Source: Bedellia somnulentella
Taxonomy: Eukaryota; Arthropoda; Insecta; Lepidoptera; Bedelliidae
Direction: 5' to 3'
DNA length: 64,000 bases
Assembly (NCBI GenBank): GCA_963576735.1
Contig: OY755181.1
Location: 19,081,915 to 19,145,914, forward strand
Shown here: piece by piece, positions 30,600 through 41,332 of the stretch
Layout: every line of letters begins with the position of its first letter
Numbering within the stretch: the first letter of the stretch is position 1
Made by a program: the position numbers and the translations under genes
Notes under the pieces: model-generated
Databases searched by the model: none
Told to the model about the DNA's origin: nothing
The model's input: only the letters and a program-made list of their open reading frames with translations

Positions 30600-30607
30600 G
30601 TTCTCTC

Positions 30608-31350
30608 TAGGCTTGGGTAGATCCAGCTCCGCGAGGGGATTCGAATCACCAGGTTCAGGCTCAGTTCCGGTACTGAATCCTCTTAACCGGGCCGGACCGC
30701 TTATCGAATCCGGCTCGGTTAAGAAATTCGGAACTGAATCCATCAACCAAAAAATACCACGCTTACTTCGCGGAACGTAACGATTGCTGTTGACATACAT
30801 GTAAAAATCAATTAACTCATATGTATAATGATTCTGTTTGTGTACAGGCTAGGTTCGCTAACATACAAATATCCATATGTAAAAAAAATAAAATATTTAG
30901 AAACATCTTAACAACATCTTATAACAATATCTACACATAAATATATGCAAATCAGAAAGTGACACAACATAAAACACTATCATATTTATAATATCACTAT
31001 AAACACCATTATTTATGAAAAGATTGATAAATCTATTAAACGAAATTGGCAAACAAAGAACAAAAAAGGACAACTCTCTTTTCGTCTCTGTCTCCCGAGT
31101 TCAAATTGTATTACATTCTTGTCTCGCTCTCACATTCAGCAAGCAAAGCAAATGTAACGGTAATAATCGAACCGATCCTGAACCTGATGCCTGAGCCTGT
31201 TGTTCGAAAACAATAAAACCGAGCCGGTGCGGAGCGGCCCGGTTAAGCGAACCTGCACCTGATAAGAAAGAGTGGGGCCGGTTAGGCCAATCAGGCTCAC
31301 GCAGGGATTCGAATCATTTGAATCCACCGAGCCGGACCTACACACGGCTA
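30608..31350. mobile_element. hAT-like non-autonomous element in LINE ORF1
   Basis: The 743-bp insertion is flanked by the 8-bp duplication GTTCTCTC (30600-30607 and 31351-31358). Its ends are imperfect inverted repeats beginning TAGGCTTGGGTAGATCC and, inverted, TAGCCGTGTGTAGGTCC. Eight-base duplications and TAG-type ends fit hAT. Subterminal repeats of GAACC/GGCTCGG motifs on both sides resemble transposase-binding arrays. No transposase is encoded. Confidence 0.75.
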
Positions 31351-32045
31351 GTTCTCTCGCTTGGCGGTAATGGCGAGTGCTGGTTTACTAGCTTCCGCTC
31401 GATGTTAGATACGAGAGCACTTTCATAACTCGATCCGGCCCTATGCATTGACATTTCAGCTTTCAGTTTCTGAACCTCCGATTGCAGCCTGCGACACTCA
31501 TTTTTGGTACTTTCTAACTCCGTACGAAGACGAGTGTTCTCCAATGATGTCTCCAGTTTCTCGTTTATAATTTTAGTGAGTTTCTCCTCAAGTGAATTCA
31601 TTTTTGAAGTGATTGTGTTGTTTAAAGCTTCCGTGATGTTAATAAGTGCTTTGCTCATCTCACTCGATTCGGTGGCATTGATATGATTTTCACTCTTGGA
31701 CACCTGTTGATTCGGAGATGTAGTTAATACATCCTCACACGACATGTTGGTGGTGTTTATAGTCATGTCCAAGTTAACAAAATTGTCCTCCATCCTGGCA
31801 GGCCTAGCTCCCCTCACCGGAGTGTCATCCGTCACCACAATCCTTCTGGTCACATTGGTACAGTCCCGACAACGATACCTTCTTATCTCTGCCTCATGTT
31901 CCCGGAACTGGGCTGACGTTATATTTAGGCAGCAGTAGTGGTAACCTCCTTTACACGAACTACATTGTACCAGTTCAAAATCTTCAACCGCCCTTTTGCA
32001 AACAACACAGTTCATGTCTAATGTTTTATCAGTTTTCACCAACAA
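31351..32045 (-). pseudogene. LINE ORF1, N-terminal part with PHD finger
   Basis: The frame starts MLVKTDKTLDMNCVVCKR. Cys13/Cys16, Cys28/Cys31, His36/Cys39 and a final C-x2-C near residue 60 (RCRDC) form a C4HC3 PHD finger, a zinc module known from ORF1 of CR1-like elements. Residues about 120-210 are a long coiled coil (SLEEKLTKIINEKLETSLEN, later RTELESTKNECRRLQSEVQK). Beyond SERT the reading frame enters the hAT-like insertion and stops. In cells ORF1 proteins bind element RNA; the PHD could contact chromatin, which is inference. Confidence 0.78.
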
Positions 32046-32330
32046 ACACTATTATTTTGCATTATCTTCAATTACACAACACACTCGCTAAATGTGAACT
32101 AATATTTATAAAGAATTATACACTTTAAAACAGTTTTACACAAAATAATGATTAAATTACGCGGAACTCAACTCATTCGATTTGAATCGTAACGGCCGTA
32201 TTATCTTCTAAGATGTTTATTTAAATTAAGTGATGTCAAGGACAATTTTGTTCTCAATTAAATACTCTCAATCAACAACATATTTATTTGGATAAAGATT
32301 AGTATTATGTTGATAAAACATTATGGCAAT

Positions 32331-33190
32331 TACCCATGCATTAATTATGCATTAAATTCGACCAAATTTATTTATTATAATAATGGTTATAGTAAGTGAA
32401 ACTTAAAAGTTAGACATATACTGTCGCGGGCATTTTTTTAGATCATTTAAAGAGAAATAATTCTTTAGTACATTTTTTTTGGGTAATTTAAACCGTTTAC
32501 GCAGCGCACACAACGGAAGCCTTAGTGTGAATAATTATCCCCGTTTTTGCAACATTATTCGCTAATAGTTTGCTCCTGTTGGTCGCAGCGTGATGATATA
32601 TAGCCTAAAACCTTCCTCAATAAATGGACTATCCAACACAAAAAGAATTTTTCAATTTGATTGGGTAGTTCCTGAGATCCTAGCGTTCAAACAAACAAAC
32701 TCTTCAGCTTTATAATATTAGTATAGATTTGATACTTTTTATAATATAATAAACATAAAAAAAACATAGAAATCGGTATAGAAACACCAAACTTATACAT
32801 GAAAAAGCCATCGCGCCGTCTCGTCACATATGAATACTGAATCACGCTATGAGGATTATTTTTGTGTAACGGTTGAGGGGCCCAATTCTACACGACCATC
32901 TTTTCTGTATGTCGGTCTTAGGTGTATCAAAACTGTGGTTTTGGCATTCTCAAAGCAAAATTGACAAATGTCATTTGTGTCACTGTCACAATAGTGAGAC
33001 AGCTAAGATCTTATTTGCTATTCTACAAGGATATTTTACGTCACTTTTTGACACATTGACGTATTTGGTATTCTGCAAATTAACGATTTTTTTCAGCGTT
33101 ATGATGATTGAACGAATGATTCACCAAATCGGTATTCTAAGCGTTTTTAAGAGTTCTTTTGACAGCTGTCTGAAGCTACAATCCACCATA
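32331..33190. other. Non-coding stretch with interspersed repeat ends
   Basis: Around 32590-32730 a repeat ends CTTTATAATATTAGTATAGA, and 32770-32880 (AACACCAAACTTATACATG to TTTTTGTGTAACGGTTG) resembles 55733-55825. An open frame at 32873-33244 has no recognisable domain and is probably chance. Confidence 0.4.
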
Positions 33191-33371
33191 CAGATCCACA
33201 ATCTTTTCTTGGCCGGTAAGGGCTGTCGCTGTCATCGATATTAGTATTGCCAGTAAATTAAAAATAACCATTATAGGGGAAATAACTTTACATCATACAG
33301 GCTAATTTATTTATGTATTGAAATGTCTTAATAAAACAATTTATATAATATTCATTTAATTAATAACTAGT

Positions 33372-33575
33372 TGCTGTGTAGTGTCGGCTTAAAATAGCAC
33401 TACCCCATTTCTGCCGGTGGGTGTACGTAAGAGGCGACTAACGGTATTGGGGCTTTTAAGAGATTTTTGGGCGAAGCGGTTGGAGACCCATTACCAATAA
33501 CCTTTATTTTACCATCTTTACCCCACTCAACTTTCCGAAAGTGGCTGAGGAGTTTCTAGTTTCCTTTGTTTGGGT
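33372..33575 (+). repeat. Family A repeat, 3'-shortened
   Basis: It starts TGTGTAGTGTCGGCTTAAAA and runs to GGCTGAGGAGTTTCTAGTTT; the CTACCCC and (TATG)n end is missing. Confidence 0.78.
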
Positions 33576-33636
33576 CATTCATTTTGCTGGGTCAGTGAAT
33601 TTATGGGCACTTTTTTATTGCTGTTAACAGCCTTGT

Positions 33637-34000
33637 AACATAAAACATAACATAAACATTCTCGCCGAATACCCCCGAAGGGGTTTGGCAGAGGTACTAA
33701 TACTTCTGAACATCACGTGACTTTGTCACCTGGTGTTCAGAGTACCCACGTTTTGCATGGACAGTGTACTCACGTGATAGGGGGCAGGCCTATCGCCGTT
33801 TTGTACGAATACACTGTCACACCACTAAGTACAACTCAGCCATGTGGGTTTCCTCACAATGTTTTCCCTCACCGTTAAAAACCGTGATAAATCAACCACA
33901 CATATGTCTTTAGAAAAGACAAATTGGTGAAGGCCCGATCCGGGATTTGAACACTAGTCGCTTGCACGGTCCATTAGGTACAACACAGGTTATCACGTCG
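33637..34000 (-). repeat. Family B SINE
   Basis: It runs from CATAACATAAACATTCTCGC to TTATCACGTCG. The B box (GTTCAAATCCC complement) is intact, while the A box region is damaged (CATTAGGTACAACACAGG). Confidence 0.8.
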
Positions 34001-34860
34001 TATTTGCCTTGCATTTTTATATATCAGACAGTTATGACTTAAGAAATGACACATTGGTACATCCCCGCATTAGGATTAGAACCCACGCATCAGTGTATAC
34101 GAAGTGAAATCTTATTCGGGATTATTTCCCCACTTCCCGTAACCCGCACCGCTATAGTCATGCGCGCACAACTTTTCGGACGGTGTTAGCCTACTTAGAT
34201 AAAATTTAACAAAAAAAATAATAATTTTCATAAATTTTTATATTGTATATTGGAAATAAAAGCGTTTATTAATGAGCAAAGATACATCATAAAAATAATT
34301 GTCTTTAAAAAAAAGTTTCCACTACAAAAAAATATTAATGAAAGTGATATTTTTTTATATACGTAGGTCACCCTATAATTTTTATTTAGTTGAGAACTAA
34401 CTGACAATGAGAGGCCGAAATTTCAAAATGGCGACAGTAGTGCAAGTAGTCGCCACCGGCCAAGTTATGATTGTGGATCTGTAATGCTACAGTTTTTCTC
34501 CTAAAAAACAACAGTAGCTTTTTGTGTATTGTTTCATACATTCTAAAAAAATTTTTTTTGTGGAAAATGATTATGAATATTTATTTGAATGTATTTACAC
34601 ATATTTTATTGGATTTTATTTACATTTTACTGAAAATTTAAAGATATCAATAAAATATGCGTTTTTATGACAATATTTTTTCTGATAAAAAAATCTTATT
34701 CAAAGTACGAAAATATTTCAAATGTATCGAAGTAGATTTCGTTTCAATGTGGCTCAATGGAAATCGATATGATAAATGCAGTCACACTTATTCAAGAAAA
34801 CGTTAACTCATTATGAGGTCCCAGTCAAAGTAGATATAAGATAAATATGTTTTTAAATTA
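34001..34860. other. AT-rich non-coding stretch
   Basis: No gene is seen. The part to 34481 is the right interior of the TA-flanked element; 34482-34860 shows nothing distinctive. Confidence 0.5.
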
Positions 34861-35080
34861 TCATGGTTGTTAACGGTGAGGGAAAACATCGTGAGGAAAC
34901 CCACATGGCTGAGTTGTACTTAGTCATGTGACAGTGTATTCGTACAAAACGGCGATAGGCATGCCCCCTATCACGTGAGTACACTATCTAAGCAAAACGT
35001 GGGTAGTATTGGTACCTCTGCCAACCCCTTCGGGGATAAACGGCGTGAACGTTAATGTTATGTTTATGTTTTTGTTTTTA
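34861..35080 (+). repeat. Family B SINE, headless 3' part
   Basis: It begins CATGGTTGTTAACGGTGAGG and ends in a TTATGTTTATG tail; the tRNA-like head is absent, as in a 5'-truncated retroposition. Confidence 0.78.
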
Positions 35081-35089
35081 TAGCAAAAC

Positions 35090-35310
35090 AGCAGAATAAC
35101 ACTACCCCATTCCTACCGGTGGGTGGTCATTATAATAGGAGTGTATGGGTTACCCTTAGTGATTTCGCGTGGGCTTTCTAGTGATTTTTGGTCGATATGG
35201 TTAGAGATTCCGGCACCAACAATTATTTTTTAATACCATCTTTTCACCACTCAACTTCCAAAAGTGACTCAGGAATTTCTCATTCCAAAGCCTTTAAGGC
35301 ATTTACAGTA
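35090..35310 (+). repeat. Family A repeat, divergent
   Basis: Blocks AATAACACTACCCCATTCCT, GATTTTTGGTCGATATGGTT and TTCCAAAAGTGACTCAGGAA mark it. Confidence 0.65.
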
Positions 35311-35597
35311 GTACAGACCTAAGCAGAGGTTCCCAAACTAGGCTAGGTCTGTATTATGGGAAACCAGTTTATATGTATGCATGTCAGTTTCATCACCAAC
35401 ACCCCTATGATATTTCGTGTGATGATATATAGCCTACGTTACTTTTGAATAATTCCAACGTTTAATTTAAAAACATATTTTTTATATCGGTTGAATTAGG
35501 AACCTATACATACAAACAAATATCTCTCCTTTTGGAAATTTGATATTATAGACAAGAGATTTTGAGATGATTGGCTGATTAGTGTACAGTCGGATAT

Positions 35598-35855
35598 ATA
35601 TACATACATACATACATATACTCACGGCTATAAATCCCTAGAAGGGGTAGCCAGAGCTAAGGAATTGGCAATTCCTAAGCCACTTTTGGAAAGTTGAGTG
35701 GGGAAAAGATGGTGAGATAAAGGTTGTTGGTGATGGGTTTCCGAATACATCGCCCAAAAATCTCTTAAAAGCCCCAATACAGTTAGTCGCCTCTTACGTA
35801 CACCCATCGGAAGAAATGGGGAAGTGCTATTCTAAGCCGACACTAGACAGCAAAT
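35598..35855 (-). repeat. Family A repeat, full length
   Basis: It opens with (CATA)n and ATACTCACGGCTATAAATCC and closes with TATTCTAAGCCGACACTA. TATA-rich microsatellite follows to 35915. Confidence 0.82.
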
Positions 35856-35932
35856 ATACACTACACTATATATATACTACAGTGTATATATACTTTGTAT
35901 ATATATGTATATATTAATAGGCTTAAGGTAAA

Positions 35933-35934
<2 letters not shown>

Positions 35935-35967
<33 letters not shown>

Positions 35968-35968
35968 T
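35935..35968 (+). repeat. (TAA)n microsatellite, target of the Dong-like element
   Basis: About ten ATA/AAT units directly precede the R4-type LINE; a shorter AATAATAATAA tract follows it at 39176-39187. Confidence 0.8.
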
Positions 35969-38900
35969 TCCCCTCCAGTCCCTGAACGGGAAGTACGGAG
36001 GGAGCCAATTACTAACCTGCCGGATGTGGGTGGTGCGGAAAGCGATTGGGGAACAGTCTCCCTGGATTTGGATTTGGTGAGGAGCGCACTCGAGGAGACG
36101 ATCCTGGAATATCGCCAAGTGCCTCTCGAAAGGAGGCCAAGGCTGCCCCGAGTTCCTCTCAGCGTCAAGGTTCGGGATGTCGTTGAGGCCGTCAATAACA
36201 TGCTGCCCTCATTTTTAGAGAGCAGCATGGACCTTTGGGATACGGATTCAATTCTCTTTGGCGCCGCAATGACAGTTTGTCAATTTGTCGGCGTCAGGAT
36301 GCCGCCAACAAGAGCTGGTGGCTCCCGCCAGGCTGGCAGTACTAGTCCCAGGACTAGAACTAGACCAGCCTGGATGAGGCGGATTGAAAGCCGTATCACA
36401 AGGGCCAGGGTCCTCATCGGCAAACTGACCAGCTTCAGGTCAGGCAACAATAGGCCGAGGGTGGTGCGCTTCGTCAGGGAGGCATTCCCTGGTGAGAATG
36501 TCTTTGACAACTCACCGGAGTTTGCCTGTAGACTGATGGAGCGCATCGATGATCTGAAGCAGAAGATCGCTGCTTGGGGTAAGCGAATTAGGCGATATTC
36601 TGAAAGGGTAAAGAGGTACCAACAGAATCGTCTCTTCATGAGTGACCAGAAGAAGTTCTACAGAACTTTGGAGCGTCCCGATGTGGTTTCGACAGGTCAG
36701 CGACCGGAAAAAGCCGATATAGTTGCCTTTTGGCGTGGGCTTTGGTCGCTGCCTGTTGATCACGAAGAGGGCCGATGGTTCGAGGCGGTCGAGGGAGCGT
36801 GCGAGCCCATAGCGCCCATGAACCCCGTCAACATATCCGAGGAGGATGTGGTGGCTGCGATCCGTAAGGCTCCGAACTGGAAAAGTCCGGGGCCGGACGG
36901 ACTGCACCATTACTGGTTGAAGGGGTTCACGCGCTGTCACGCTACTCTCGCCCGTCAGTTCCAAAGCGCCCTCGAGAGTGGGACGCTCCCGAACTTCTTA
37001 ACTACTGGGGTCACTCATTTAGCTCCAAAGAGCGATGCTACCGCGGATCCATCACAATACCGCCCCATTACTTGTCTTTGTACAATTTACAAGACCTTGA
37101 CATCCGTTTTGAGCTCCAAGATTACTCAACACATTGTTGATAACAATGTGATCTCTGGAGCTCAGAACGGGTGTAGGGGCGGTAGTCGCGGTAGCAAGGA
37201 GCTGCTCCTCATCGATGCGGTCGTAGGCCAACTGGTCAAACGCAACCGTCGGAACTTTTCCGCTGGCTGGATAGACTACAGGAAGGCGTTCGATTCGGTA
37301 CCTCATTCATGGCTCATGAGGGTCCTCGAGCTGTACAAAATTGATAGTGCAGTTCGACACTTCCTCGGGCAATGTATGGGGTGCTGGAGAACGATCCTGA
37401 GTTTAGACGGTCAGCGGATGACGGACGCGGATGACCAAATTGATATAAGGCGAGGGATTTTCCAGGGCGATTGCCTGAGTCCAGTTTGGTTTTGCTTGGC
37501 CCTGAATCCTCTAAGTACACTCTTGGAGAATTCGGGGACAGGCTTTCAGTTTCGGAGAGGCGGACCACGCTTGCCTCATCTCCTTTACATGGATGACCTG
37601 AAGCTTTACGCCCCCACGGCTGACAGATTGGCGGAGCTACTGACGATCACTAACGATTTCAGTGGTTCCGTCAAGATGGAGCTCGGGGTCGATAAGTGTG
37701 CGGTCATTCATGTTGAGAAGGGGCATGTCGTGCACTCTGATGGTGTCGATGTCGGCACCAATCATTTGAGGGCACTCTCCGAGGCTGAAACATACCGGTA
37801 TCTGGGCATGTCACAAACCATCGGTGTGAAGGTGGCAGACATGAAACAGGGTGTTTGCGAGGAGTTTTATGAACGCCTGAAAAGTGTGCTTAATAGCTAC
37901 TTGTCAGGCGTTAATAAGATCCGAGCCATTAACTCCTGGGTCATGCCTGTACTGATGTACACATTTGGCGTGCTTAGATGGACTCAGACCGAACTCGACG
38001 CTCTGGACAGACGAGTCCGCACGATGATGACCTCTCATCGAATGCATCATCCGAGGTCGTCGGTTATGAGATTGTATATCCCGCGGAAGTGTGGTGGTCG
38101 AGGCCTCTTGAGTGCCAAAACCATGCACAACCGCGAGGTATGCAACCTCAGAAACTATTTTTTGACGATGACGGATGATAGTATTCGGGGGGAGGTGGTC
38201 GCTAGTGATAAAGGACTGACTCCCTTATCGTTGGCCTCACAGGATTGGCGAACCCCGGAGGTACTTAGCACCTCTGATCGGGAGTCCGTATGGAAAGAGA
38301 AGGAGCTGCACGGGAGGTTTTACAAGGTACTTCACGAACCTTTCGTGGACCGTAAAGCCTCCCTGCATTGGCTGCGTTTCGGGGACCTCTTTGGGGAAAC
38401 CGAAGGTTTTGTCTGTGCAATACAAGACCAGGTTATCAAGACGCGGAACTATCGGAAATACATCCTAAAGGACGGTACCACAGACGTTTGTCGAGCATGT
38501 GGCCGTCCCGGAGAGTCACTTAGGCATGTTATTTCCGGTTGTTCGGCTCTTGCTAACACTGAGTACTTGCACAGACACAACCAAGCAGCCAAAATCCTGC
38601 ATCAGGAGCTCGCTCTAAAATACGGACTCTTGCAACAGAGGCTGCCGTATTACAAGTATCTGCCGGAGCCAATCCTAGAAAACGACCGTGCCAAAATCTA
38701 TTGGGACCGATCCGTTATCACGGACAGGACTATTCTAGCGAATAAGCCTGATATCGTGGTATGGGATCGGTCGCAGTCGAGGGTATTTCTAGTGGATGTC
38801 ACTATCCCTCATGACGAGGGTCTCGTGAAAGCCGACACCGAGAAGCGTCGGAAATATCTCGATCTGGCTCACGAGATCACCGACATGTGGGGTGTGACTT

Positions 38901-39073
38901 CGACAGAAATAATCCCAATTGTTTTGTCCGCGAACGGGTTAATTCCAACCAGCCTCGCGACCAACTTGAGGCGGTTGGATTTCTGTGGCGTGTCGGTTCC
39001 AGCACAGATGCAGAAAGCGGTGCTGCTCGATACGGCTCGGATCGTCCGTCGGTTCTTGAACCTGACTCCCTGA
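35969..39073 (+). CDS. R4/Dong-type LINE protein: RT and RLE endonuclease
   Basis: The frame is open from the (TAA)n junction through a TGA at 39071, about 1034 residues. Numbering from 36026: RT has WKSPGPDGLHHYWL, YRPITCLCTIYKTLTSV, GWIDYRKAFDSVPHSWL, RRGIFQGDCLSPVWF and YMDD at 521-524. The C-terminal CRACGRPGESLRHVISGC is the CCHC finger of R2/R4-type elements. It is followed by KPDIVVWDR...VFLVDVTIP near 905-925, the restriction-like endonuclease that nicks the target. The zinc-finger N-terminus is missing. No stop or frameshift interrupts the rest. GTG at 36026 is not a credible start. Confidence 0.85.
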   Translation, partial: SPPVPEREVRREPITNLPDVGGAESDWGTVSLDLDLVRSALEETILEYRQVPLERRPRLPRVPLSVKVRDVVEAVNNMLPSFLESSMDLWDTDSILFGAAMTVCQFVGVRMPPTRAGGSRQAGSTSPRTRTRPAWMRRIESRITRARVLIGKLTSFRSGNNRPRVVRFVREAFPGENVFDNSPEFACRLMERIDDLKQKIAAWGKRIRRYSERVKRYQQNRLFMSDQKKFYRTLERPDVVSTGQRPEKADIVAFWRGLWSLPVDHEEGRWFEAVEGACEPIAPMNPVNISEEDVVAAIRKAPNWKSPGPDGLHHYWLKGFTRCHATLARQFQSALESGTLPNFLTTGVTHLAPKSDATADPSQYRPITCLCTIYKTLTSVLSSKITQHIVDNNVISGAQNGCRGGSRGSKELLLIDAVVGQLVKRNRRNFSAGWIDYRKAFDSVPHSWLMRVLELYKIDSAVRHFLGQCMGCWRTILSLDGQRMTDADDQIDIRRGIFQGDCLSPVWFCLALNPLSTLLENSGTGFQFRRGGPRLPHLLYMDDLKLYAPTADRLAELLTITNDFSGSVKMELGVDKCAVIHVEKGHVVHSDGVDVGTNHLRALSEAETYRYLGMSQTIGVKVADMKQGVCEEFYERLKSVLNSYLSGVNKIRAINSWVMPVLMYTFGVLRWTQTELDALDRRVRTMMTSHRMHHPRSSVMRLYIPRKCGGRGLLSAKTMHNREVCNLRNYFLTMTDDSIRGEVVASDKGLTPLSLASQDWRTPEVLSTSDRESVWKEKELHGRFYKVLHEPFVDRKASLHWLRFGDLFGETEGFVCAIQDQVIKTRNYRKYILKDGTTDVCRACGRPGESLRHVISGCSALANTEYLHRHNQAAKILHQELALKYGLLQQRLPYYKYLPEPILENDRAKIYWDRSVITDRTILANKPDIVVWDRSQSRVFLVDVTIPHDEGLVKADTEKRRKYLDLAHEITDMWGVTSTEIIPIVLSANGLIPTSLATNLRRLDFCGVSVPAQMQKAVLLDTARIVRRFLNLTP

Positions 39074-39172
39074 CCCCGACCGACTGTGCTCTTGTCGGGG
39101 AGTACCGCCTCTCCCATTTAAAATTTTAATTTTCTGTTTCGGCCATGGGAGAGGCGAGGAACTAAAGGTATT
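35969..39172 (+). mobile_element. Dong-like R4-clade LINE in a (TAA)n tract
   Basis: The element has one long ORF with RT and a C-terminal restriction-like endonuclease and sits between (TAA)n tracts. Dong of the silkworm belongs to the R4 clade and inserts into TAA repeats, so both protein and target agree. The left end is inside the ORF with no start codon, so it is 5'-truncated. The 3' UTR is about 100 bases (to GAGGCGAGGAACTAAAGGTA). Confidence 0.82.
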
Positions 39173-39189
39173 CCGAATAATAATAAATG

Positions 39190-40555
39190 TTTTTATTTGT
39201 CTCTTAAAATACAACAATACAAGAAAATAAAGTAACAAAAAAAAACAACAATTATATCAAACAACAGACAAAAAGGTGCAAAGCTCGTTCTATCCACAAC
39301 AAGCAGATAGCTTCGCTTTTCAGCTCTGACCTATAACTTAAAACTACTTATATCTAAATTAAATTAAAGTGAACATAATATTTTGTAATGTAATCAAAAT
39401 GTGCACATTGCAATTAAAGTTTGTTTTATTATTATCTCCTATTAGCACAGATGATTACTTTATATAGTTTTAGATAGATAATAAATAAAAGTCAGGATCA
39501 TGTGCGGCCACACTACGAAAACCAAAAACATTATAGGTTGCCTATGTACTAAACGTATGCATTGTAAATTATGCTCGGTAACGACTATATAAAGTCCAAG
39601 CGAAAACAGTTAAGCTTTTCGTTTTATAGTTGTTAACGTTGCCGTTAGCCCTCTAAAAAAGTTATTCCTAATTAAATTATCACAGTTTTCATGCCAGTAA
39701 ATATTGGCCCTAAGAAACACAGGCGTATATTCAAAGTATAACAATACTCGTGCAAATCCGAAATGGTCCACTAGTAAATTAATAAAGAAACAAGTATCAA
39801 GAACATATTATTTATTATATATTTGTAACTAAAGTATAATCATTAAGACGAGCAAAGAACTTTTAATACAAGTTTTGGTATGATAAATATACGCTTTATT
39901 ATTTGTTAGCTTCTCCTACATGATTTGAAATATAAATGTATATTCTTGGGTAATTTTCAGTTGGTTGATATCTTCCGCAAGGAATTCTTATAAAATAGAG
40001 ACACCATATGAATGTTCCAGTTTGAAAACTTTAATTAAGCTTCATCGTCACGAATAATTGGTACCAAAATCACTGATAGCAATCATCGTTAAGTTCGTAT
40101 CGTACGAATAGTTCCGCAAACAAATAATGTTTGATATTAACCAGTCCGTTAAATTAATTATTATTCGGTATACGAAATTTATTCATAAGTGTTCAAAATA
40201 TGTAATAATGAAAATGAAAAATATGAAAATTGACTAATTATAATTTTTTTGTTTGTTTATTGTTTTTTTTATTTTTTTTTGTTATTGGCGGTATCTGCCG
40301 AATATTTTTTCAGCAATTTCGCCACAAACAGCGTGATTTAGTCTCGCATGTGAATTTTAGTTGTAAGGATTTTTATCATTAAAGCGAAAAAATAATTATG
40401 TATAAAGAATGAAATTATTAAACAATTAGATCTTGAAGGTATTTAATCAATGGTTAAGTAAAGACTACGTTAAGAGTTATTTATATTTTGGGAAGAACAT
40501 AAAATTAAAGAAAAAATAATAATGAAATCCCATTATCGCGAATCCCAACTAATTA
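39190..40555. other. AT-rich non-coding stretch
   Basis: I see no gene, inverted repeat or known family here. Homopolymer runs occur near 40240-40280. Confidence 0.5.
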
Positions 40556-40754
40556 TAACATAACATAACATAAACGTTCACGCCGTTTATCCCCGAAGGG
40601 GTTGGCAGAGGTACCAATACTCCTGAACTCACATGGCAAGCGCCATCTAGTTTCCAGAGAAGGTACCCACGTTTTGCTTAGACAGTGTACTCACGTGATA
40701 GGGGGCAGGCCTATCGCCGTTTTGTACGAATACACTGTCACATGACTAAGTACA
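40556..40754 (-). repeat. Family B SINE, left part, split by a LINE
   Basis: It begins ACATAACATAACATAAACGT and proceeds to CACATGACTAAGTACA, where the CR1-like LINE enters. The other half resumes at 45880. An internal stretch (CTCACATGGCAAGCGCCATC) differs from other copies. Confidence 0.8.
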
Positions 40755-41332
40755 GATTAGAACGTGAGATTAGAGGTGGCGCACGGTGATACAGTTACTC
40801 CCACAAATTATTATCAAAAAATAAGAAATGTTCTAGTAATTTAAACTCAAAAGCTATTATTCAGTGATATATTATACATTTAGTGTGCACAAGTGTTATT
40901 TTTCAGAAAAACTTAGTTTTAATTGGATAAAACTACTTATCACAACAAGTGAGCTACCGTTGAGATTTACCAATACGAACAAGTTACCAAAAGGAAAATA
41001 TTGTGTTTAATGTGGTTGTGAATAGTCATAATAAGAAAAAATAACATCCAAACCTACGGGAGGATTAGAAGAATAAACAAATTATAGTCATTAGAAAGGT
41101 ACAAATATTTAAATATATTTTTGTTAACCCACATATTAAAAAGATAATAAATTTGAATCTGATCTTTCTACTCGCCACAAGGTGGCGCTACTGAATAGTT
41201 TTGAATAGCGTATTTTAGTATAGGGGGCAGTGTCAATATCATATATTATTCAACTGCTACCTGGCAAAAGAGGGCGCTGTCAAGAAAGCCATTTTAAGAT
41301 TGTTGTGTTGATTATATTGAAAGATTAACAAA

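Larger units (their letters stand above)
27018..32330 (-). mobile_element. Jockey/CR1-group LINE with PHD-finger ORF1, disrupted
   Basis: On the minus strand the order is 5' leader, ORF1 (PHD finger, coiled coil, C-terminal domain), ORF2 (endonuclease and RT), and an (AAAT)n tail seen as TTTATTTATTTATTTACAC at 27021-27040. ORF1 is split by a 743-bp hAT-like insertion; apart from that both ORFs are open. The 5' end is approximate, since no target duplication could be found. Confidence 0.8.
33191..34481. mobile_element. TA-flanked inverted-repeat element with nested repeats
   Basis: CAGATCCACAATC followed six bases later by TTGGCCGG at the left (33191-33216) is inverted at the right (34456-34481), 21 or so of 26 positions matching. 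Both ends are flanked by TA, as for Tc1/mariner-type elements. The interior holds a family A copy and a family B SINE and no transposase. Confidence 0.5.

Noticed and set aside
32873..33244. 123-residue open frame on the plus strand
   Set aside because: No domain, composition like random AT-rich sequence, and it overlaps the end of an inverted-repeat element.
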